A DNA stretch of 64,000 nucleotides, taken from the NCBI GenBank assembly GCA_964017195.1, contig OZ024897.1, forward strand, positions 31,830,036-31,894,035, in the 5' to 3' direction. The notes below the pieces were generated by a model. That model ran no database searches. It was not told the DNA's origin and was given only the letters and a program-made list of their open reading frames with translations. This document shows positions 52,101 through 60,160 of the stretch, one piece after another. The stretch comes from Siderastrea radians. Lineage: Eukaryota > Cnidaria > Anthozoa > Scleractinia > Rhizangiidae. Both the position numbers and the translations under genes were made by a program. How positions within the stretch are numbered: position 1 is the stretch's first letter; the number at the start of each line of letters is the position of its first letter.

Positions 52101-54592
52101 CTGTGCACAGATTAAACTTTCCCATAGACCTTAACGCACCTATGTTTCACGGGATTGTAACGAGGTTTCCCTCAAAAATTAGATTTGACACAATTTGGCC
52201 ATTATGAACACGGATTTTTTGATATTACTTCATTCCTACCAGAACTGTTTGGCAGTTTCAAGATTTTCAGATACATGCACCGTGAGATTTGGAGGCTAAA
52301 TCGTGAGACCATGAGTTGATAGCCCAAACCATGAGTCTCACGGTCAAACCGTGAGAGTTGGCAGGTCTGTAAACATAACAATAATAAACGTAACATAAAG
52401 GGCTTAAAAAACTATTCACCCTTTAGGGCCACACGTATCAATGAAGCTGATATTAAGGCCCCCGTCCTCAGACCCAGTCTCTAGTTCCACATGTGCTAAC
52501 ATAATGTACCTTAAAAAGTTTGTTAAAATTCTTCTTGTGTCTTTAAAATACAGGATTATCTAACAGAGCAAAGTCTCAATAAAGAAGATCTGTTGCAAAG
52601 ATGTCTTCAAAAGCTGGACTCTGGGGATTACACCACTGTTGGTGAGAGCTTGGTTTGACTCCCTTAAAAACCCTTTAATCAAATTCTGACTAGCACTATT
52701 TTAGCATCAAGATATTCAATATTTTACACACCAAATTTTACATAGTAGGTAGTTCCAAGTCATAAATTTCTAAAATAAATAATTATTACGTTTTCGTGGC
52801 ATCACCAGTTTACACAGTTGCTTGGAGGAACTGGTACCAATAATAATATTACGTGGAGAAAGGAAATGTGAGTAATTGTGAAGAACAGCTCCCCTGTACC
52901 GACTGTCAGCCAACTGTGGGCCGACCATTAAAAATTAAGAGCTCTTCATGTTTATTCAGTTATTTTACAGTGAAATTTAAGTAAAACGTAACTGTCAGTA
53001 GCCTGTCGGTAATCTGTCAGTAGATTGATGACCGACAGTTGGCCGACAGTGGGTGGAGGGGAGCTCTTCTTCACAATCACCGAAATGTGAACAAAACCCA
53101 GGAAATCAATGCCTGTAACACTCATCAATATTTCATCAAGGAGATATAAAAGAGATGATGAACTTCCCCTTCAACGTACTAGCCTTAAAAAATCGGCATT
53201 AATTAAGTTACGTTTTAAGTAAGATACAGAATTCATGTCTGTGTTTAGGTGTATCAGATTTACAAACTTGAGGTCTTATTCTGTATGTTTGATGTAATGT
53301 GGTGAGCTTAAGAAGGTGGAGCAGATGATGTTCTAAAGTGGAACCACTGTTTTCTTAATAGATTCAGCATCTCACAACCTTACTTCCTCGACGGTGCTTT
53401 GCTACAGATGTGGATTGCGGAATTTCCAGGAACTTGCGTATCAGTACCGTCAAGACATCCCAAGGGATCAGTTACCAGGTGCGTCCTAAGTTCCTTGGGG
53501 TAATGGTTTTTGTTGCATCCCTTTCTCCCATCTGGGATTCTATTGATAATGATTATGGAGGGGGACAGGGGGTGGGAGACTTGGAAAAAAAGGGGCAGGA
53601 GGTGTATGGGAGGCGGGAGAAGAGGGGGCGGGAAGTGGGATTCCCAAGGTGGCGGGAAGTGGGAGAAAAAGGTAAAATTATGCAACATTGCACAATATTT
53701 TGCAATCAAGAAAATGCAAACAGGTGGGAGCCAACAAATACAGGGCGGGAACCAGGATTACAGAGTACAGGAAGCGGGAGGTTTGAACCCCCATGTCCCC
53801 CTGTCCCCCTCCCCATGACTGAGTAATGTGATAATCAAGTATATACTTTTATGTTTATCTGTAGATTCTGTGCATTCTCGGGCTGATTGCTATTGGGGGA
53901 AAAACTGCCGGACACAAAGGACAAAGCCTCTTCATGCTAGGCGAGTTTAGTTGTAGTTTTGTTTCCAGCTAATGATAGTAGTAGCCTCTTTAGACAGTGG
54001 ACTTAAACACTGCATTGGACAAACTGGCATAATATTTTAAGTTCAAGTTCACCAAGACCACTGAATAAAAATACTTAAGATGTATTTTTACAGGGTACAT
54101 CTCAATCTTAAGTGAAATGTGCACAAGTACCAGCTGGAAAGTGCTGAATTCTGAAATAAGAACAATATACAAGAGTTGTGAATGGTTCATCATCCCACTG
54201 TTATTTGTAAATATTTTAATTTACACTGAGATGTACCCTGTAAAAATGTGTCTTTTGTCTTTTTATCCAGCAGTCTTGGTGAACTCAAAATTGGACTTAA
54301 TTTACTACCCATGAATGTTTAACAGAAAAACAACAGTACACAATTTTTTTTAGCTTTCTTTTCACAGCTGCTTAAGTTGTGTACATGCATTTAAAACACA
54401 TTCATTTGTGAACTAAAAAAGGACAAGGAGTCTATCCTGTCATTAAGACCACAAAGCTTATTGCTTACTGAAGTGTTCAACTATCACAAAACTCTCATTT
54501 TATTTTAAGGGAGACATCATTTTGAAATGCATTTTCTTTTCTTTCATTGCAGTCGCTTCAACCACATTTGTGAGCAGACACGATTTACATAG
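37174..54592 (+). CDS. CHFR: CHFR, E3 ubiquitin ligase with FHA, RING and PBZ domains
   Basis: CHFR is a nuclear E3 ligase acting in the antephase checkpoint; its PBZ finger binds poly(ADP-ribose). Twenty exons: 37174-37405, 39773-39869, 39972-40017, 40142-40205, 40857-40943, 42320-42378, 42994-43125, 43701-43723, 44820-44895, 45021-45099, 45242-45306, 46021-46163, 47537-47622, 48694-48828, 49846-49932, 50579-50649, 52554-52641, 53362-53478, 53865-53940, 54553-54592. Phases agree throughout and give 601 codons including stop. FHA spans about residues 50-160 (LGRK, SGHHC, TNGSLLNG). The RING begins at residue 235 (CSIC...CIH...CASC...CPSC). An acidic Asp/Glu run follows in exon 12. A Cys-rich region comes next (CQCCLQPMP; HFCHLLWGC). 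PBZ is at 571-594 (CYWGKNC...FNHIC). The ATG at 37174 is the longest; an in-frame ATG at 37294 (MASEENG) matches the usual N terminus better. The last intron is GC-AG. Confidence 0.95.
37590..37695 (+). repeat. Single unit of the ~93-bp dispersed repeat
   Basis: GGTCACACTTGATGAGGATT, then a GGACTCAAAAGTAGGA-like block and ACACAGCATAAATGTACC follow the motif order of the arrays at 8551-8840 and 16899-17065. It lies in CHFR intron 1. Confidence 0.6.
37703..38573. mobile_element. 871-bp TTAA-flanked element, copy A, in CHFR intron 1
   Basis: The ends GGTGGCTTACTACAGTTTT and, inverted, AAACTGTAGTAACCCACC are flanked by TTAA at 37699-37702 and 38574-38577. Copy B is at 56581-57319 in opposite orientation with the same internal order. 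TTAA flanks fit piggyBac- or Kolobok-type transposition. No transposase is seen. Confidence 0.85.
39520..39589. repeat. Two abutting perfect hairpins
   Basis: The first hairpin is 39520-39553, with 16-bp arms GGGCATATCATTACCA and a 2-nt loop. The second is 39553-39589, with 18-bp arms CATCTACAAGTCATCAAT and a 1-nt loop. They share one base and have no mismatches. They lie in CHFR intron 1, about 180 bp before exon 2. Confidence 0.9.
40624..40700 (+). repeat. Possible tRNA-derived SINE remnant
   Basis: ATAGCTCAGTTGGCAAAGTA resembles a tRNA A-box head and is followed by CCAATGCAGAGGTC. The B box is decayed, so this may be a SINE fragment or chance similarity. It lies in CHFR intron 4. Confidence 0.35.
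41552..42292. mobile_element. 741-bp hAT-like non-autonomous element in CHFR intron 5
   Basis: The terminal inverted repeat CAGGCCCGTAGCCAG (41552-41566) pairs with CTGGCTATGGGCCTG (42278-42292) with one mismatch. CACAA flanks both sides (41547-41551, 42293-42297), perhaps the remains of an 8-bp duplication. CAGG-type ends suggest hAT. It ends 27 bp before CHFR exon 6, so it abuts the splice acceptor region. Confidence 0.75.
43899..43931. repeat. Perfect 16-bp hairpin
   Basis: TATGGCCTACTGGCAT, one base, then its exact reverse complement. It is followed by CTTGTGTGCGTAAGTCCATC and two ATCTTGGATTA motifs, so it may be the end of a dispersed element. It is in the CHFR intron after the 23-nt exon. 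Confidence 0.8.
45336..45391 (+). repeat. (TTTA)n microsatellite
   Basis: About fourteen TTTA units with one CTA variant, in the CHFR intron after the exon ending at 45306. Shorter TTTA-type runs occur at about 45967-46015. Confidence 0.95.
47217..47455 (+). repeat. tRNA-derived SINE, family 1, copy B
   Basis: The A-box-like TGGCGCAGTGGTGAGAG lies at about 47228-47244, a B-box-like GGTTTGATTCC follows near 47271, then the body TTGAGTTTGTTTTTGGTTCT and AGGTTCTCCAG shared with 2951-3260. It lies in the CHFR intron between the exons ending at 46163 and starting at 47537. Confidence 0.8.
48892..49086. mobile_element. Penelope-type terminal-repeat remnant (inverted arms)
   Basis: AAGTATGATCATTTGGGTGA at the left is imperfectly repeated in reverse at the right (TCATCCAGATGATCATACTT). 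Between them lies GATGACTTCTGCTCATGTTG followed by TCGAAACGTT, which resembles the hammerhead-bearing pseudo-LTRs of Penelope-like elements. It is in a CHFR intron. Confidence 0.55.
49355..49731. mobile_element. 377-bp near-perfect palindrome
   Basis: The outer arms CGTGAATTGCATCTCTTCTT / AAGAAGAGATGCAATTCACG and inner arms (TTAGCCTGAGAGGTTGCC; CAAAACGACGTCTGAGTAACG) pair along about 180 bp each side. The centre falls near 49543 at GGTTGAAACACGGGAATTTC. A second element may be nested at the TTAGCCTGAG boundary. It lies in the CHFR intron before exon 15. Confidence 0.9.
50938..51190 (+). repeat. SINE family 2, copy A (5' degraded)
   Basis: GGTTGGTGGTTCAGGGGTAT, then TTGACAAGACACGTTATTCC, ACCTTGTCTCTCTCTACCCA and GATGGACTAGCATCTTATCC match the body of the SINE at 54972-55240 in order. 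It is in the CHFR intron between exons 16 and 17. Confidence 0.7.
51920..52370. mobile_element. 451-bp element with ACAGACCTGCCAAC termini
   Basis: Perfect 14-bp terminal inverted repeats lie at 51920-51933 and 52357-52370, flanked by AAAC on both sides (51916-51919, 52371-52374). The interior holds repeated AACCTGGAGATTT-like and CATGAGTCTCACGG-like motifs and no ORF. It is in the CHFR intron before exon 17. Confidence 0.85.
53553..53818 (+). repeat. Dispersed purine-rich repeat, copy B
   Basis: This GA-rich segment (GGCAGGAGGTGTATGGGAGG, GGCGGGAAGTGGGA, TGCACAATATTTTGCAAT, GAAGCGGGAGGTTTGAACC) is the reverse complement of 11501-11755. It fills most of the CHFR intron between the exons ending at 53478 and starting at 53865. 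Two overlapping open frames here are consequences of its composition. Confidence 0.65.
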
Positions 54593-54971
54593 CTGCCACT
54601 ACCTCAGAGCTGTTGGTGTGATACGACCACAGTCATAATAGTAATAGTGGCCTTTATGTTAGAGTATCAACCCACTGATGCTCTCTGAGCCCAAACTTCC
54701 CCTGAGCCCTTGTTACATGAGCATTAGAAGAGGACCAGGAGAAGCAAGACTAGATAGTGTGACATGTGACAATCCACATCATGCATCTACTACTTTTGAA
54801 ATTCATACTAAGTCTGTGTAATGGTACTTGTACTCATCCTTTTATCTGGGAGTGTTATTATGAGCAGCAGAATTTATTAAGTTGCCAGGCTTTCCCTTCC
54901 CATTTGCTCAATATCTCGTTGAATCAAATACCATTTCTAACTTCATTACTGTTTAGCTAACTTAATCACTC

Positions 54972-55240
54972 TCAGGGTGCGGTGTTGTAGTGGTTAGCAC
55001 ATTGGACTTCAGATCTAAAGGTCGGTGGTTCAAAGCCCCGCCCCTGCCGTTGTGTTGTTTCCCTGGACAAGAAACTTTACACCACATTGTCTCTCTCCAC
55101 CCAGGTGTACAAAGTGGGTGCCAGTGACATACTGCGGAAGGAAACCCTGCGATGGACTAGCATTCTATCCAGGGAGGAGTAGCAATACTCTCAGTTGCTT
55201 CTTGCTACAGAAACCGGACTAAGCTCTGGCTTTGTAGGCC
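54972..55240 (+). repeat. tRNA-derived SINE, family 2, copy B
   Basis: The head has an A-box-like TAGTGGTTAGCAC and a B-box-like GGTGGTTCAAAGCC 40-50 bp further, followed by the body shared with 50938-51190 (ACATTGTCTCTCTCCACCCA; GATGGACTAGCATTCTATCC). It lies about 380 bp beyond the CHFR stop codon, possibly within its 3' UTR. Confidence 0.8.
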
Positions 55241-55459
55241 TCCTTGGGTCATGTGCAACTTTACCTTAAAGGCTAACTTGATCAATACTTTTTTGAACAT
55301 TTTGGGTTCTCTTTGTTCTCCTGGTAATGCCTTGGTCAAATGTATTCAGCATCCTCCAGCATTGTTAGATACAACATTCTATGGATATTTAATGGCAGTC
55401 GAACCTAGTTCAACACCATTCAGCAGCCTGAACAGAATAATTTCACATTATTCAACAGG

Positions 55460-55900
55460 CTGCACAGGAACGTTTAAGACGAATTCCGCTCAACATTCGA
55501 GCAATAAGTGCAAAAATTATTTACTAAAAAACTATTCGTAGCACGGTAACATTTTGAATACTATTTGAAACATCTCACTTTAATTCGCTTCTCCAAGTGA
55601 CCCCGCAATTAAATTCTCAAGCATTCTCGAGAAAGTTAATGTCAGATCTCGTAAAACTATGCTAAAAACAGGTGCCATTTTGTTTTGAACTGACAGGAAG
55701 CGTCTTTTCAATTAAAATATGGATAACTTCAAATTCAATTTTCTCTCGCGGGGTCAGCTTGGGAGCTTAAGTATTGATAATTTCTTCTTTTTTTAATTCA
55801 AAATGTTACCATGCTATGAGCATTTTTTGGTAACTTTATTTTTGCACTTATTGCTCGAACGTTCAGCGGAAATCGTCTTAACTTTCCAAGTTCAACAGTA
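55460..55900. mobile_element. Foldback element with ~90-bp imperfect arms
   Basis: The left arm (AACGTTTAAGACGAATTCCG to CACGGTAACATTTTGAA) is reversed on the right (TTCAAAATGTTACCATGCTA to CGTTCAGCGGAAATCGTCTT). Both carry GCACTTATTGCTCGAA-type sequence. Limits are approximate, and there is no clear target duplication. Confidence 0.7.
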
Positions 55901-56580
55901 TTGAGCCGCCTTGAATGCAAATGTTGAATCTATTTGGCCAGGGTGTAGTGCTGATCTGGCATGAGGAACTTAAAGCTTGACACTTTTCTTTGTCTGGACG
56001 TAAAGCCAATTAGTGAATTCAAAGAAAATATGTGGTAAACACGTAAATATAGCTTCTAAAAATTATCAAACATTAGGTTCTCATGATCATAACTTAGCTG
56101 GTGGAGCACAAACTGCCTTTGGTTGGCACCAACCCGCCTCCAGACTTGCTACAAGTTGCTCGTTATTTTTTCTTGAGGACAAAAGAGATGTTCAGTTGAT
56201 GATTGCAAAACGTGCCCTGTGTAATAAATTTATTATGTACCTGTGTAGCATGGTCATCAATGTTCAGATGATTGCAAAACTCGCAGGCGAATTATTTGCG
56301 TGTTGCACGTTATGTGATGATAGGAAATGAGCAACGCTTGTTCTGCAGAACCAGGCACCATTTTGTTTCCCCCATGTGGATCGCGTGTGCGTCCTCCATA
56401 GTCAGAATGAGTGACTTGAAGCAAGTCTACCCCTCCCCCACCTATTCCAACAAACAAACCTCCCTGGTTTATCTTAGGAGACAAGTGAAAGGATAGTTCC
56501 AAAAAAAACTCACTAGTACTTTAACTATTTGCAATAACCATTTCATAATTATTATGACATTCATACACAAGCTATTTTAA

Positions 56581-57319
56581 GGTGGCTTACTACAGTTTTT
56601 CTGAGACACAATTGCGCGCGCTGAGAAATTCTCTCTGACGACATTTTTTTCGCGCGTGCAATACTTTACGCCATCAACGAGAAAAAGCTGAAAACACCTC
56701 TGAGATCTGGCTTGTAGAAATCGCTCATGGCGTACTATTAAGTTGCCACGAGCAACTTAATAGTTGCACGCATGCTCAGTTTTGCGCACGAAGGAGGTCG
56801 CAAAAAAATCGCAAATCGACTTTTTGACCCCGATCTCCTCGAAAACTGACCGTATCACTCACAGTAAAAAATTCAGAATCAATTCATAGTGGAAAGTTTC
56901 ACCTGTAGACAAAATATTACCAAAATCTGTAAGAGAGATTTTTAGAAATTCTCAAAAAAGCGAAAATTCGACATTTTCTTCATTAGCAAAAATTCTGCCT
57001 TACAGATTTGCATTTTCTTTTGCATAGTTGTTTATTTATAGCCACTTTCCAAATCCTGAAAAATTGAGATAGGGTTTTACGGCTAGATTTTGAGAAAAAA
57101 GCCCTAAACACGTGTAGTTTCCAGTCCCCTTCTAGCACTCGGTCTGTTATATTTGATGTTTTCTAAGCTTCTCGTATTTCCTGTACAGGGTAATGAGGGT
57201 TTAATACCATTTCTTTTAACAGTTGTAGCAACAAACTACCCAAGAGAAAACTCCTGTTAGCTTTAAACTGAAGTTTTAAAAAAGTTATCTTTCTCTTCTG
57301 AAAACTGTAGTAAGCCACC
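56581..57319. mobile_element. 739-bp TTAA-flanked element, copy B
   Basis: It has the same family ends as 37703-38573 but is inverted relative to it. TTAA lies at 56577-56580 and 57320-57323. Shared internal landmarks include GACCTCCTTC-type sequence next to TTTTTTGCGA and CAGTTTTCGAG. No transposase frame is seen. Confidence 0.85.
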
Positions 57320-57726
57320 TTAAATATACAGTTCATTTACAATAGTTAATGCATGCATAAACATGACGTACTACAATGTCATCTGTTAAAACTAGTTATT
57401 GAGGATTACATCACCATGTGGTGTGTTTAAATTCGAAAAAATTAGTTAAGGTACCTCTGGTTAATGTAGAATTATGTTTCAAAAGATCTAATATTGGCAA
57501 TAAAATTTACTTCAGTTACATCCAAGTTGTTTTGATTGGGTACCCTGTGCACAGACAGTTGTCTTGTTTTATTCCTTTGTTGCAAACACCTGCCCACAAG
57601 GTAACTGCTTGGGTAATTCAAAGGTGATGATAATCCTAGATTAACTTGTCCCAATGTTCAAAAAAATGGCAAGGGGGATAGTTTCTAAAGAAACTGTGGT
57701 GTTGCATTGGTGGGGACGTGAAACAC

Positions 57727-57890
57727 AATTTTTGGATTTATCAACTGAGTTGATAAGGTAAATTGACCACGGCCATGAGGAGATTGAAAGCTGACATTTC
57801 GCTCTGACGAAGGGCTAACACTCGAAACGTCAGCTTTCAATCTCTTTACGGTGGCCAATTTACCTTATCAACTCAGTTAATAAATCCAAA
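57727..57890. mobile_element. Solo Penelope-type terminal repeat with hammerhead-like core
   Basis: TTTATCAACTGAGTTGATAA opens the unit and its inverse closes it. Inside, GATTGAAAGCTGACATTTCG and CGAAACGTCAGCTTTCAATC are inverted. The stretch CTGACGAAGGGCTAAC then ACTCGAAACGTC matches the CUGANGA...GAAA arrangement of hammerhead ribozymes known in Penelope-like elements. It shares its termini with 19053-21832. Confidence 0.75.
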
Positions 57891-58249
57891 AATTTTGTTT
57901 CAAAAAATGGTTTTTGTCCACAGGTTGCTATGGATTGGGTGAATGCTACAGATGCTGAAGATTGTGGGTGACAACCAAGGATTGGTGGTGCTCAGGTGTT
58001 TTCTAATATTCTGGATCCATTGAGTTCAACAAGAATGTTGTAATCAATTGATCCAGAATAGTATTTCAAAATGGCTCTATTCATGTCGAACAGACGTGAA
58101 GGGTTTTGGGATAACACTGCTAAGTGACTTTTTCCTTTTTTACTTTGCTCAAAATTGCTTATTTCTCACATACAGGCTTATTTCCGTGTGGTAAACATTG
58201 CCCATTTTTTTTAGTTTGTTTGTTTTTTGTTGTTGTTGTTTTGTGCTTT

Positions 58250-58750
58250 AGGGGCTGTTCACATGATACCAGAATGTGTGGTTCCAGAAATTATCCATAC
58301 TCCGCCCACGGAAGGTCATTGGAAATTCCTAGGGGGAGGGGGGATTTAAAAGCCAAACTATTAGAAGGACAGTATGAAGCTAAACAGGAATTTTGTGGGG
58401 TGTGTGGGGGTGCAAAACAAAAACCTTCCATGGGGGGAGTATGAATATTTCTGGAACTACGCAATGAGTTTCATTCTGGAATGAGTTTCGTTCCAGAATG
58501 AAGTTCATACTGCGTTCACATGACAAAATCAACCGGCTCAGCCATCTTGAAAACAACCGTTTTGTCCGTCATCTTGAAAACGATACGCACGCGCCACTCG
58601 CTTTGCAGTTTCATCTTGGAATGGAGTTCATTTTCAGTTTATGATACCGGAATGAAATTTCATACCAGAATGAGAATTTCATTCAGATTGAAAACCAGAA
58701 TGAGCTCATTCCGGAATGACCTTTGCGGGAATGAAATTTTGTCTCGAAAT
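58250..58750 (+). repeat. Repeat region with many GGAATGA/TCATTCC motifs
   Basis: GTTCACATGA occurs near 58258 and again near 58514. Between and after these, GAATGAG, TTCATTC and CCAGAATGA are repeated about nine times in both orientations. It is probably a decayed foldback or satellite-like element. The ATG-led frame at 58520-58912 runs through it and looks spurious. Confidence 0.55.
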
Positions 58751-60160
58751 GTTGCCCAAATTACTGACATATTTATACAAATGCACACATTATTAAAAAA
58801 AGTAAATTTATTTGAATTTACCATTCGTAACTGGTACATGTGGTCCAGAATATTTTCAACACTGTGCTACCCTAGAGTTTGTTTTTTTTCTTGCTCCAAC
58901 ATACCGACATGAGGGAAATAAAAATACCGTGTAGTCTCATTCGACATGATGGAGGTTTTCCAGCAAACGCTGTAGTGAAATGGCAGCATTTGCATTTTTT
59001 TTCATTGGACTTTTCATTCAATCATTTTCCTTGTCAATTTTTTGCATTTGTTTGTTTCGTCTTTGTTTTGGTTAGTATTTTCTTTGTCTTTTTTTTTTTG
59101 TCAGATTTTGTCTTTTTTTCCTTTTCTTTTTTGGGAGATTTTTTTGATTTTGATTTTGTTCTGCACTGTGATTTTTTTACCCACTCTACAAGTAGAACAG
59201 TGTTGGTAGTGTACAATTGTATTGCTTTGAGAAATGTGTAACACGAAAAAGAATATACGACTGCCATCTTTCTGTCGCGAAGCAGAGTCCTTTGAAGATT
59301 TCAACAGCCATTCATTACCAAGGAGGGTCTTCAGTTCTGTCAGTGCCGTCTTTGAGTGTAGGGCCCAGTCTCCTCTCGTTTAGACTCCTGTATCAATAAA
59401 ATTACCAAATGAATATTTCAGTCAACCCTTTTCTCAAGTAAACCTTGAATCATTCTGAACCATGATCAGGCTCGACCTGCATTAGAGAATATCAGAGCAA
59501 TGATAAAATTTTGTCTGATTGCGCCTGTTAGAATCACTAAATTGAAAGCTAAAAAGCTACAGAGTCATGAATTTCCTGTGGTACTGTTTGTTACACTGTA
59601 GGCAAGGTGGTTCTATCATAAGGAAAATGGCTAAAATCCAAAGGTGTGAATGCTCAAATGAACGCCATCAAGAAATATTTTCCTATGGCATTATTTATTT
59701 TACTGTCTTTGGTAAATGGATCTAACTTTTCAGTGTAGATGAAATCGTTAAGCGTGACCTTTCAAATAAAAGCTACCAAGCTGCACTTTTGAGTGATATA
59801 TTCTATAAAACAATTATGGACAAAAGTCCTTAGGACAGTGATGTCTCCCCCCCCCCCTCCCAATACAAGGTTGAAACTCAGAAAAAATGGTGGGTACACG
59901 TGACCAACACTGTTGGAGGGAGGGGGAGGGGAAGGGCAAGTATAGTTTCAGTCGCACGCGATTGTTTGTTTTGTGTGTGTGAAAGAGCGCAAAAAGTTCC
60001 AATTTGTCCCAAGACTTTCATCCATGATTGAAGGTCAGGCTCTAACTTTCACCACTGAAGTTTTTGAGGTCCCAAATTACAGCAACTTTGTCAAATAAAT
60101 TCAATTTTTTACCTACTTCAGGTGTATTGGAGTGGAAATATATTAAATTCATGTTCCTAC
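58751..60160. other. Stretch between CHFR and the - strand gene, possibly holding its 3' exon
   Basis: No gene is firmly supported. A Lys-rich frame on the - strand at 59034-59185 (CRTKSKSKKSPKKEKEKK onward, ending NAKN then stop) follows a CTACTTGTAG acceptor and could be a terminal exon of the gene on the right. However, it lies in A-rich sequence and its phase does not fit the exon at 60161-60244. Confidence 0.3.

Noticed and set aside
53410..53826. Overlapping 138- and 102-codon ORFs next to a CHFR exon
   Set aside because: The first 69 bases continue CHFR exon 18 out of frame and the rest is the purine-rich dispersed repeat, which also occurs inverted at 11501-11755.
54975..55045. Possible tRNA gene from A- and B-box-like motifs
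   Set aside because: No proper acceptor-stem pairing or anticodon arm could be drawn, and the downstream body recurs at 50938-51190, so it is a SINE.
59034..59304. Lys-rich ORFs on the - strand
   Set aside because: The phase does not fit the tentative upstream exon and the sequence is A-rich low complexity; kept only as a possible terminal exon.
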